A stretch of DNA of 26,013 nt, taken from assembly GCA_041477815.1 (NCBI GenBank), contig JBGOUV010000043.1:1-26013 (forward strand). The letters are read 5' to 3'. The notes below the pieces were generated by a model that saw only the letters and a program-made list of their open reading frames with translations, was not told the origin of the DNA and did no database searches. Below, piece by piece: positions 1 through 7,094 of the stretch. How positions within the stretch are numbered: position 1 is the first letter of the stretch; each line of letters begins with the position of its first letter. Position numbers and translations under genes: made by a program. This DNA is from JBGOUV01 sp041477815. GTDB lineage: Bacteria > Acidobacteriota > Terriglobia > Bryobacterales > JACQDG01.

Positions 1-324
1 ACGCCGCGGCCGGCTGCTGTATCCCCCCCCCACCCAACTCCCCACCTCCCTCACCTAAAACTGCCGCAGAGGGTTTACCCGATAACAACCGAGAAAAGCG
101 CAATCGTGCCAGGTTCCAACTGCAATAACTCTGTGGGGGCGTAGACCCCCTGGTCCTGGGGGTCCGAGGATCGTCATGGAGCGCTGCTCGTTACGATTGC
201 CTTTCTTCGCGGTGTTCATCGCATCTAGAAACGCTGGAAGATCCTTCCGATATAAGATATTGGTACTAGTTAGTGAACTTCTGAAGTGGCGGACTAAGGA
301 ACCCGCTCCCTGACGGTCGCGGTT
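1..324. other. Non-coding flank downstream of the GS-family gene
   Basis: I see no credible gene here. It begins with a C-rich stretch (21-54) belonging to a dispersed mini-repeat described separately. A perfect 7-bp inverted repeat lies at 144-164 (gaccccc, loop of 7, gggggtc), with an overlapping ggggg/ccccc pairing at 135-150. No T-tract follows on either strand, so it is not a convincing terminator. The remainder to 324 is less GC-rich than the genes and has no recognisable RNA or mobile element. Confidence 0.5.
21..54. repeat. C-rich mini-repeat copy 1 (intergenic)
   Basis: The plus strand has C-runs separated by short A/T-containing spacers, and includes ccacccaactccccac at 30-45. The reverse complement of positions 13743-13767 contains the same 16-mer with one difference. 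A related sequence lies at 7687-7719. The minus strand carries four or more G-runs with short loops, a canonical G-quadruplex pattern. This copy is outside any gene. Confidence 0.5.
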
Positions 325-1674
325 TCAGATCGTCTCGAGGTATCGCGCCAGCTCCCAGTCGGTGACGGTCTTCTCGAACTGGCGCACCTCCCACTCGCGC
401 GTGGCGGCGAAATGGTCGACGAAGTCGTCGCCGAACCACTTGCGGGCGAAGGCGCTGGCGCGGAACAGCTTGGTGGCGTCGGCCAGGTTGCGGGGCAGGG
501 CCGTGGCCTGGGCGGCGGCATAGGCGTTGACGGCGGGCTCGCCCGGGTTGAGGTTGCGCTCGATGCCGTCCAGGCCGGCGGCGAGCGAGGCGGCCATGGC
601 CAGGTAGGGGTTGGCGTCGGCTCCGGCCAGCCGCGTCTCCACCCGCGTCGACTGGGGGCCGCTGGAGATCACCCGCACCGCGGCGGTCCGGTTGTCCATG
701 CCCCAGGAGGCGTTGACCGGAGCCCAGGCGCCGGGCACGGTGCGTTTATAGGAATTGATGGTAGGGCAAAACAGGACCATCAGCTCGGGCAGGTTGGCGA
801 CCAGGCCGGCGACGTAGTGGCCCATCAACTGCGACAGCCCCGCGCCTTCTTCCTGGTGGAACAGGTTGTGCCCCTTGGGGCCGTCCCAGAGGCTCTGGTG
901 GATATGGCCGCTCGAGCCGGGCAGCTCGGGGTTGCACTTGGCCATGAAGGTGGCGGTCAAACCGTGGCGGGAGGCGACCTCCTTGAGAACGGCTTTGAAC
1001 AGCACGGCCCGATCGGCGGCGGCCAGGCCCTCGGCCACGGTGATGGCCGCCTCGAAGACGCCCGGTCCGGTCTCGGTGTGCAGGCCCTCCAGCGGGACAC
1101 TGAAGGCGTTCAGGTATTCCTGCACCTGTACCAGGAAGTCCTGGCTTTGGCCGGCCCGCAGGAGGCTGTAGCCGAACATCCCCGGGCTGAGGGGCGTCAG
1201 GCGGCGGAAGCCCTTCTCGTGCAGGCTTTGGGGCGTCTCACGAAAGAGGAAGAACTCGTACTCGGCGGCGAGGAACGCCGTGTATCCCCGCTCCGACGCC
1301 TTTTCCAGCACCCCCTTCAGGACCTGGCGCGGGGACAACGCCAGCGGCTGACCTTTCCGGTCGGTGGGGTCCAGCAGAAAAAACGCCGCGTTCGGCTCCC
1401 AGGGGATCAGCCGGACGGTGGTGAGATCGAGTTGGCAGGGCAGGTCCGGGTACCCGGTGTGCCAGCCGGTAAGTTTCACGTTGTCGTAGAGGGCGTCGCC
1501 CGCGTCCCAACCGAACACCACGTCGCAAAAGCCCAGACCGTGGTCCACCGCCGACCAAAACTTGTCGAGGCTGATGTACTTGCCCCGCAGCACGCCGTCG
1601 ATGTCGGCGACGGCCACCTTGACGCGGCTAATTTCTTTTTCGTCGAACTTGCGCTTGATCAGAACAGGATTCAT
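325..1674 (-). CDS. Glutamine synthetase family protein (gamma-glutamylpolyamine/type III-like ligase)
   Basis: A 449-aa ATP-dependent amine:glutamate ligase of the glutamine synthetase fold. The family signatures appear in order: an N-terminal beta-grasp segment with DIDGVLRGK (about 25-32); a metal-site glutamate in AAEYEFF (E138/E140); E201 and E208 in TETGPGVFE; the GHIH histidine region (H257/H259); the ATP/phosphate segment NSYKR followed by APVNASWGMDNR (307-329); and RVETRLAGADANPYLA (344-359) with E346 and R348. Its length and the missing adenylylation context match GlnA3/PuuA-like enzymes better than housekeeping GlnA. Its start overlaps the permease stop by 4 nt (ATGA), so the two are translationally coupled. 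I infer that it gamma-glutamylates an amine imported by that permease. The substrate cannot be read from sequence, and a bona fide glutamine synthetase remains possible. Confidence 0.88.
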   Translation of the reverse strand: MNPVLIKRKFDEKEISRVKVAVADIDGVLRGKYISLDKFWSAVDHGLGFCDVVFGWDAGDALYDNVKLTGWHTGYPDLPCQLDLTTVRLIPWEPNAAFFLLDPTDRKGQPLALSPRQVLKGVLEKASERGYTAFLAAEYEFFLFRETPQSLHEKGFRRLTPLSPGMFGYSLLRAGQSQDFLVQVQEYLNAFSVPLEGLHTETGPGVFEAAITVAEGLAAADRAVLFKAVLKEVASRHGLTATFMAKCNPELPGSSGHIHQSLWDGPKGHNLFHQEEGAGLSQLMGHYVAGLVANLPELMVLFCPTINSYKRTVPGAWAPVNASWGMDNRTAAVRVISSGPQSTRVETRLAGADANPYLAMAASLAAGLDGIERNLNPGEPAVNAYAAAQATALPRNLADATKLFRASAFARKWFGDDFVDHFAATREWEVRQFEKTVTDWELARYLETI

Positions 1675-3119
1675 ATGAGTTGTTTATGGTCCCGGCTCCA
1701 TTCCGGTCCTTTGTACTTCTTCCTGGCTACCGCGGCATACAATACGGCGAGTGCGCCGAGCAAACCGAGGAAGGTCTTGCCGGCCAGCTCGTTGGGAGGC
1801 ATGACCAGGACAAAGCAGACGAATACCGTGTAGGCCATGGCCGCCAGGTTGAGGCGGCCGCCCCAGGCGCCGAGGCTCCAGGGAGCCTGCCCGGGCCAGT
1901 CCGACCCCCGCCGCCGCGCCCGCCAGCCCAGGAACACGGGAACGATGTAGGCCGCGTACAGGGCCACCGTGCTGAGCGAGGTTACCACCGGCACGGCGCC
2001 CGTCCAGATCATGGCGGCGAAGGAAGTAACTAGAAATGCCCAGATGGCCGGCGCCGGAGTCCCATGCCGGGGGCTAACCCGGCGCAAGGCGCCGGCGCAG
2101 GGCGTGCCGTGGTCGCGGGCCAGGGAGAAGACGGCCCGCGAGGCGGAGGTGACGCAGCTCAGCCCGCAGAACCACATGGCCACCGAGGCCAGGGCGGCCA
2201 TGGCATTGCCCGCCCGCGCGCCCAGCCCTTGCTGCAGGACGGCGATGGCCGCCGAGATCGGGTTGCCCTGCGCGTCCCTGGCGCCCAGGGCCGCGGGAAT
2301 GCTGCGGACGGCCAGAGTCAGGCCCAGGATCAGCAGATAGCCCACCACCCCGGCCACCGCCACCGACAGCACGATCCCCCACGGCGCCCGCCGCCGCGGG
2401 TCCGCGGTTTCTTCGGCGAGATGCGCCGAGGCGTCGAAGCCCGTATAGGTCCACTGGGCCTGCAAAAGGCCCAGCACGAACGCCCACCAGTAGGGCGACC
2501 GCCCGTTGCCGTTTACCGCTGCGGTCAGGAAGGAGAGCGGCTGGCGCGGCGCCAGGAAAAACAGCGCCGCCACCACCACCAGCACTCCCACGACGTGTAC
2601 GGTCACGCTCAGGTCGTTCAGGAGGGCCACCAGCTTGATGCCGTAGTGGTTGAGCAGACCCTGGGTCAGCAGGATGAATCCGAACATCGCCAGGAGGTTG
2701 GTGTGGCTCGACGGGAAACCCAGGAAGGGCAGCACGAACTGGGCGCAACTGTAGCTGATCCCGGCCTGCGCCGCCACCAGGCCGAAGATGTTGAACCAGG
2801 CCACGAACCAGCCCCAGGCCGGACCGCCCAAGTCGGCCGCCCAGTGGTACATAGCGCCGGAGGTGGGGTACGCCGAGCACAACTCGGCCATGCTCGCCGC
2901 CACGGCCAGGGTGAAGACGGTGGCCAGCGGCCATCCCAGGGTCATCTCCAGCGGACCTCCCATCTCCAGGCCGTAGCCGAACAGCGTGACCGCACCGGTC
3001 AGAATCGAGATGATGGAGAAGGAGACGGCGAAGTTGGAAAAGCCGCCCATGCTGCGGAAGAGCTCTTGGGCGTAGCCAAAGCTGGCCAGGTCGGCTTGGT
3101 CGTGTTCGGTTTGCCGCAT
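1671..3119 (-). CDS. APC-superfamily amino acid/GABA/choline-type permease
   Basis: A 482-aa polytopic inner-membrane transporter with about 12 hydrophobic helices. It has the family segment SAYPTSGAMYHWAADLGGP after helix 2 and TGFDASAHLAEET in the middle, both typical of the amino acid/choline (ACT) branch that includes GABA and polyamine carriers. The reading frame is open upstream to 3440, but that extension is Arg/Ser/Pro-rich and antisense to the acetyltransferase gene. The start at 3119 (MRQTEHDQADLASFGY) is chosen because the family N-terminus begins there. A GAGAAG stretch precedes it, and a TACAAT box lies 9 nt upstream. The gene leads a two-gene operon with the glutamine-synthetase-like ligase, a pairing common in amine catabolism. 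The exact substrate is unknown. Confidence 0.87.
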   Translation of the reverse strand: MRQTEHDQADLASFGYAQELFRSMGGFSNFAVSFSIISILTGAVTLFGYGLEMGGPLEMTLGWPLATVFTLAVAASMAELCSAYPTSGAMYHWAADLGGPAWGWFVAWFNIFGLVAAQAGISYSCAQFVLPFLGFPSSHTNLLAMFGFILLTQGLLNHYGIKLVALLNDLSVTVHVVGVLVVVAALFFLAPRQPLSFLTAAVNGNGRSPYWWAFVLGLLQAQWTYTGFDASAHLAEETADPRRRAPWGIVLSVAVAGVVGYLLILGLTLAVRSIPAALGARDAQGNPISAAIAVLQQGLGARAGNAMAALASVAMWFCGLSCVTSASRAVFSLARDHGTPCAGALRRVSPRHGTPAPAIWAFLVTSFAAMIWTGAVPVVTSLSTVALYAAYIVPVFLGWRARRRGSDWPGQAPWSLGAWGGRLNLAAMAYTVFVCFVLVMPPNELAGKTFLGLLGALAVLYAAVARKKYKGPEWSRDHKQLI

Positions 3120-3159
3120 GGGCTTCTCATTGTATCCTGGACAGTCTCCCGCACCGCCC

Positions 3160-3558
3160 ATGCAGATACGCGACGCGATAGACGCCGACCTGCCGGACCT
3201 GCGCCGGCTTCTCGCCTGGCCGCAGCTCGATCTGGAGCCCACGCGGCGCTGCCTGGTGGCCGGCGATGCACACGGGGTCATCGGGGCGCTGGTGGCCTCC
3301 TGTCCGGCGCCCGACGAGGCCGAGATCCTGGCCCTGACCGTAGCGCCCGAACACCGCCGGTGCGGCGTCGGCGGCGCCTTGCTCCAGACGTTTCTAGAGG
3401 GACGGCGAGGGCGCGTGTTTCTCGAAGTTCGCCCTTCCAACGCCGCCGCCCGGCGGCTCTACCAGCGTTTCGGCTTTACCCCCACCGGGCGCCGGGCCTC
3501 CTACTACCAGTCCCCGTCGGAGGATGCAATCCTATTACAACTTGTTTGTTTTCAATGA
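3160..3558 (+). CDS. GNAT-family N-acetyltransferase (RimI-like)
   Basis: A 132-aa single-domain GNAT acetyltransferase that transfers the acetyl group of acetyl-CoA to an amine, possibly a protein N-terminus as in RimI. The acetyl-CoA pyrophosphate-binding motif A is seen as LTVAPEHRRCGVGGALL, with HRRCGVG standing in for the usual R/QxxGxG/A. It is followed by the RimI-like EVRPSNAAARRLYQRFGF. The C-terminal tail ends in a hydrophobic beta strand. I place the start at 3160 (MQIRDAIDADLPDL), where the family begins. An in-frame ATG at 3118 would add 14 residues and overlap the start of the divergent permease. Only 40 nt separate the two start codons, so the promoters must overlap. Alternative substrates such as small amines are possible. 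Confidence 0.82.
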   Translation: MQIRDAIDADLPDLRRLLAWPQLDLEPTRRCLVAGDAHGVIGALVASCPAPDEAEILALTVAPEHRRCGVGGALLQTFLEGRRGRVFLEVRPSNAAARRLYQRFGFTPTGRRASYYQSPSEDAILLQLVCFQ

Positions 3559-3580
3559 GTTAAACATACAGTGGAGATTA

Positions 3581-3609
3581 TTGCAAGCACGTTGCGATTG
3601 TGTTACCGT
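3581..3609 (+). promoter_or_regulatory. Candidate sigma70 promoter for the ydcH-like gene
   Basis: TTGCAA (3581-3586) lies 17 nt before TACCGT (3604-3609), which carries an upstream TG making an extended -10. It is about 98 nt before the start codon. The match is partial at both boxes, so this is only a candidate. Confidence 0.25.
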
Positions 3610-3706
3610 GGTGTTGGCGGAAGGATGACGACCATCAACGACCGCTACATCTATTTCGTTGGACCCATCGCTGGACCCCCACCCAAACACAAGGAGGATG
3701 CTGCCC

Positions 3707-3928
3707 ATGGAGCGCAGCCTTCAGGAATACCTGATGACCACCAATGAGGAGTTCCGCCGCCTCGCGTCCGAGCACGCCGGATACGCCGGTCGTCTCGAGG
3801 AGTTGTCCGCTCGGCCGTACCTCAGCGAGCAGGAGCAACTCGAAGAGATCCGGCTGAAGAAGCTGAAACTCCGGCTCAAGGATCAGATGCAGGTGATTCT
3901 GAGTCGCGAGAGCGCGCGCGTGGCTTGA
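3707..3928 (+). CDS. YdcH family (DUF465) small helical protein
   Basis: A 73-aa, highly charged, all-helical protein. It has the DUF465/YdcH pattern: a helix around EEFRRLASEHAGYAGRLEEL, a short turn with LSEQEQLEEI, and the signature LKKLKLRLKDQMQVIL near the C-terminus. It probably forms an antiparallel coiled-coil hairpin. The family has no established function. The start at 3707 is chosen because AGGAGG at 3692-3697 sits 9 nt upstream. An in-frame ATG at 3698 directly abuts that site and is too close. The gene stands alone, with a strong intrinsic terminator 30 nt after its stop. Confidence 0.85.
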   Translation: MERSLQEYLMTTNEEFRRLASEHAGYAGRLEELSARPYLSEQEQLEEIRLKKLKLRLKDQMQVILSRESARVA

Positions 3929-3958
3929 GCCGCCGGCTCACGGCACACCGTATAATGG

Positions 3959-3995
3959 ACCCGGGCGCAGTGGCAGCGCCCGGGTTCTTTGTTTT
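3959..3995 (+). terminator. Rho-independent terminator after the ydcH-like gene
   Basis: A perfect 10-bp GC-rich inverted repeat (acccgggcgc at 3959-3968, 7-nt loop, gcgcccgggt at 3976-3985) is followed directly by tctttgtttt. It is a textbook intrinsic terminator and the clearest one in the window. A TATAAT hexamer sits at 3951-3956, just before it. Confidence 0.85.
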
Positions 3996-4007
3996 CTCCC
4001 TTCCTAT

Positions 4008-6044
4008 ATGACCCCTCCCTTGGTTCGCACTATCGTTGTCGCCCTGGCCGCCCTGACACTGGGTGCCGACGAGGGCATGTGGCTGTTCAACCAGCCACCT
4101 CGCGAGTCGATCCGGAAGACTTACGGCTTCGACCTGTCCGACGCCTTCTTGGAGCATCTCCGGTTGGGCTCGGTGCGATTCAACAACGGCGGCTCCGGCT
4201 CGTTCGTCTCCCCCCAGGGCCTGCTGTTCACCAACCACCACGTCGGCGCCGACTGCATCCAGAAAGTCTCCAGCGGCCAGCACGACTACATGGCCGACGG
4301 CTTTTATGCTGCCACCCCGGCTGGCGAGAAACCCTGTCCGGACCTGGAGATCAACGTTCTGCTCCGCATCGAGGACGTGACCGCCCGGGTCGGCGCGGGC
4401 ATCGACGCCCAGGCTCCCGCCGCGGAGGCCGGACGCCTGCGCCGGGGCAACATGGCGGCCCTCGAGAAGGAGTGCGCCGGCCGAACCGGTCTGCGCTGCG
4501 ACGTGGTGACCCTGTTTTCCGGCGGCCAGTATCATCTCTATCAGTATAAGAAGTACACGGACGTGCGGCTGGTGTTCGCCCCGGAGGCCGACGTGGCCGC
4601 GTTCGGCGGCGATCCCGACAACTTCACCTTTCCCCGCTACTGCCTGGACTTCTCCTTCTTTCGCGCCTATGAGAACGGCCAACCGGTCAAGCCGGAGCAC
4701 TACCTGCGGTGGAGCCGGGAGGGCGTGAAGGAGGGCGAGTTGACGTTTGTCTCGGGCCACCCGGGCGCCACCGGGCGCCTGCTGACCACGGTGCAACTGG
4801 AGTTCTCGCGCGACGAGTCGTACCCGCTGGTTTACAAGCGGATGGAGTCCCTGGTGGCTACGCTCCGCCGTTACAGCAGCCAGGGCGCTGAGAACAAGCG
4901 GGTGGCCCGGGAAAACCTCCTCTACGTGGAGAACAGTCTGAAGGCTTACACCGGCTTCCTGCTCGGCCTGCGCGACGCGGACCTGCTGCGGCGCAAGAAA
5001 CAGGAGGAACAGAAGCTGCGCGGGGCGGTGGATTCCAGTCCGGCGCTGCAGCGGGAGTTCGGTACGGTTTGGGACGACGTGGCCGCCGCCTATCAGGAGT
5101 ATCGGAAGTTTTACAAGCGTTACTGGCTGTTCGAGATCACCCCGGCCTCGGGCTCGGAGCTGTTTCCCATCGCGCGCCAGGTGCTGCGCCTGCCTGCCGA
5201 GAAGGCCAAGCCCAACGAGCAGCGGCTGCGGGAATACCGCGAGTCGAACCTGGCTTCCATCGAGCAGGGCATGTACTCGCCGGCGCCGCTGAGCGATTCC
5301 CTGGAGATCGCGGTCCTGACCGACTATCTGAGGTTTCTCCAGAGCGAGCTAGGCGCGGCGGACCCCGTCGTCGCGACGCTGCTGGAGGGCCGGACGCCCG
5401 AGAAGGCCGCCGAGTTCTACGTCTCCACCAGCAAGCTGCAGGCGGTGGAGGCGCGCAAGAACCCCGCTCCGGCGGACGGCATGCTGCTGCTCGTCCGGCG
5501 GCTCGACGGCGCGGCCCGGGAGGCTCGCAAGCTGTACGAAGACCAGGTGGAGTCCGTCCTGGCCACCAGCGCCGGCCGCATCGCCCAGGCCCGCTACCGG
5601 GTTTCCGGCGCCGGCGACTACCCGGATGCCACCTTCACCCTGCGGCTCGCCTACGGCGAGGCGAAGGGCTACCCCGATCAGCAGGGCAAGCCGGTCCCAT
5701 ACGCCACGGTACTGGGCGGTCTGTTCCGCCGGGCCACCGGCCAGGACCCCTTTAAGCTGCCCCCGCGCTGGCTCGACGCCAAGTCCCGCCTCAACCTCCA
5801 AGTCCCCTATAACTTCGTTACCACCGCCGACACCCACGGCGGCAACTCCGGCAGTCCGACGGTAAATACCAAGGGCGAGGTGGTCGGAATCATCTTTGAC
5901 GGCAACATCGAGAGTCTGCCGGACCGCTTCGTCTACACCGACCTGCGCGCGCGGTCGGTACACGTGGCGTCGCAGGGGATGGTAGAGGCTCTGCGTAAGG
6001 TGTACCGGGCGGAGCGGTTGGTGAAGGAGCTGGGGGTCTTGTAG
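4008..6044 (+). CDS. Secreted S46-family dipeptidyl peptidase (DPP7-like)
   Basis: A 678-aa exported serine exopeptidase that removes dipeptides from peptide N-termini. A signal peptide covers about 1-20, and the mature protein begins DEGMWLFNQPP, as in S46 enzymes. The chymotrypsin-like triad is split around a large helical insertion: His78 in TNHHVG, an Asp in FGGDPDNFTFPR (D202/D204), and Ser614 in GGNSGSP. The residue that discriminates S46 subtypes after IIFD is Gly632. By family knowledge, Gly fits DPP7-like enzymes with hydrophobic P1 preference, whereas DPP11 has Arg there. Length is normal for the family (about 700). The gene follows the ydcH terminator by 12 nt, so it needs its own promoter, which I cannot identify with confidence. 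It likely serves periplasmic peptide scavenging. Confidence 0.9.
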   Translation: MTPPLVRTIVVALAALTLGADEGMWLFNQPPRESIRKTYGFDLSDAFLEHLRLGSVRFNNGGSGSFVSPQGLLFTNHHVGADCIQKVSSGQHDYMADGFYAATPAGEKPCPDLEINVLLRIEDVTARVGAGIDAQAPAAEAGRLRRGNMAALEKECAGRTGLRCDVVTLFSGGQYHLYQYKKYTDVRLVFAPEADVAAFGGDPDNFTFPRYCLDFSFFRAYENGQPVKPEHYLRWSREGVKEGELTFVSGHPGATGRLLTTVQLEFSRDESYPLVYKRMESLVATLRRYSSQGAENKRVARENLLYVENSLKAYTGFLLGLRDADLLRRKKQEEQKLRGAVDSSPALQREFGTVWDDVAAAYQEYRKFYKRYWLFEITPASGSELFPIARQVLRLPAEKAKPNEQRLREYRESNLASIEQGMYSPAPLSDSLEIAVLTDYLRFLQSELGAADPVVATLLEGRTPEKAAEFYVSTSKLQAVEARKNPAPADGMLLLVRRLDGAAREARKLYEDQVESVLATSAGRIAQARYRVSGAGDYPDATFTLRLAYGEAKGYPDQQGKPVPYATVLGGLFRRATGQDPFKLPPRWLDAKSRLNLQVPYNFVTTADTHGGNSGSPTVNTKGEVVGIIFDGNIESLPDRFVYTDLRARSVHVASQGMVEALRKVYRAERLVKELGVL

Positions 6045-6152
6045 AGCACCTCGTTGCACACCGCCCCGCCTCTCCTAGGTGAAAACGCCATTGGATTCTA
6101 GGACATTTGCCTCAGTGGTGTGACCGCCCGGGTGTTGTTAGATAAAGATAAG

Positions 6153-7094
6153 ATGCGGAGGCAGGGCCCCCGAGGTTTCGTGTTGCTCACGCTGGCTGCG
6201 GGGCTGGTATTGCTGGTGGGGGTGACCGGGCTGGTGGTGGACCTGGGACGGCTCTACATCGCCCAAAACGAACTGCAGGCGGCGGCCGATGCGGCGGCGC
6301 TGGCGGCGGTTTACGAACTGGACGGTTCGGCGGACGGGATCGAGCGGGCGGTGGCGCGGGTGGAGTCGAATCCGAACCGGTGGAACTTTGGGACCGCGGC
6401 GCCGGAGTTCACCGTGACCTTCGCGGCCTCCGCGGCGGGGCCGTTTGTGACGGATCCAGCCGGCGCGACCGAGGTCCGGTACGTCCAGGTGGGGGCGCGG
6501 GCGACGGTCCCGACGTACTTTGTGCCGGCGGCGACGGCGTACCAGAAGATGGCGGCATTAGCGCGGGCGGGTCAGGTCCGGGCGGAGGCGCTGGCGGATA
6601 ACTGGTTCCCCTACGCCGTCCAGGCGCCGGACGGCAGGAATGCGGATTTTGGATATCGGGCGGGCCGACAGTATCCGCTGCGGCTGATCGACGTGGGCGG
6701 CGGCCTCGGTCCCCATTACCAGGATGCGCTGCGGCAGGCGATCGTCAGCGGCATGGACGGCAAGAGGGTGGCGGCAGGGGATCGGCTGGCGTTTGGGGAG
6801 TCGGATTGGGAGACCGAGGCGGCCGCATTTGACGAGCGGCTGGCCCAGGATACCGACCAGGCGGCGGAGAAGTACGAGGATTACACCGGCAACGGGAGAA
6901 GGTTCGTGATCGTGCCGGTGAACGATCCGGCGTCGGACACGGTGGTGGGGTTTGCGGGGTTCTTTTTGCCTGCGGGGGCGTGCGGGGACCAGGAGCCCCA
7001 GCCATGCCGGGCGGAGTACGTGGGGGCGGCGGTGTTACCGGGGCGTGAGGGCGCCGGGGTGGTGGGGGCCTACCGGATCAGCTTGATCCAGTGA
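6153..7094 (+). CDS. TadE/TadG-like pilus-assembly-type envelope protein, orphan
   Basis: A 313-aa protein with one N-terminal membrane helix. It opens with RRQGPRGFVLLTLAAG, a hydrophobic stretch, then GLVVDLGRLYIAQNELQ and AADAAALAAV. This is the signature of the Tad/TadG-like N-terminal domain of Flp pilus minor pseudopilins and related surface proteins. The rest is a soluble extracytoplasmic region with two Cys (GACGDQEPQPC) near the end. I prefer ATG 6153, which precedes the RRQG motif. A GTG at 6120 would add 11 charged residues. Neither has a strong ribosome-binding site. No other tad/flp genes are in the window, so its role is uncertain. Its last 60 nt overlap the 3' end of the convergent MFS gene. 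Confidence 0.75.
   Translation: MRRQGPRGFVLLTLAAGLVLLVGVTGLVVDLGRLYIAQNELQAAADAAALAAVYELDGSADGIERAVARVESNPNRWNFGTAAPEFTVTFAASAAGPFVTDPAGATEVRYVQVGARATVPTYFVPAATAYQKMAALARAGQVRAEALADNWFPYAVQAPDGRNADFGYRAGRQYPLRLIDVGGGLGPHYQDALRQAIVSGMDGKRVAAGDRLAFGESDWETEAAAFDERLAQDTDQAAEKYEDYTGNGRRFVIVPVNDPASDTVVGFAGFFLPAGACGDQEPQPCRAEYVGAAVLPGREGAGVVGAYRISLIQ

Noticed and set aside
144..164. Intrinsic terminator for the GS-family operon
   Set aside because: Good 7-bp stem but no T-tract on the minus strand and about 160 nt from the stop codon.
412..1833. Plus-strand open frame of 473 codons antisense to the GS-family gene
   Set aside because: Shadow of a gene with complete catalytic motifs; the translation has no structure-like pattern.
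3120..3440. N-terminal extension of the permease frame
   Set aside because: Arg/Ser/Pro-rich, antisense to the acetyltransferase. The family N-terminus starts at 3119.
2064..3563. Plus-strand open frame of 499 codons across the permease and acetyltransferase
   Set aside because: It is antisense to the permease and out of frame with the acetyltransferase, with no recognisable domain.
3625..3750. Small ORF overlapping the ydcH-like start (41 codons)
   Set aside because: Its GGAAGG directly abuts the ATG, it overlaps the ydcH gene in another frame, and the peptide has no clear pattern.
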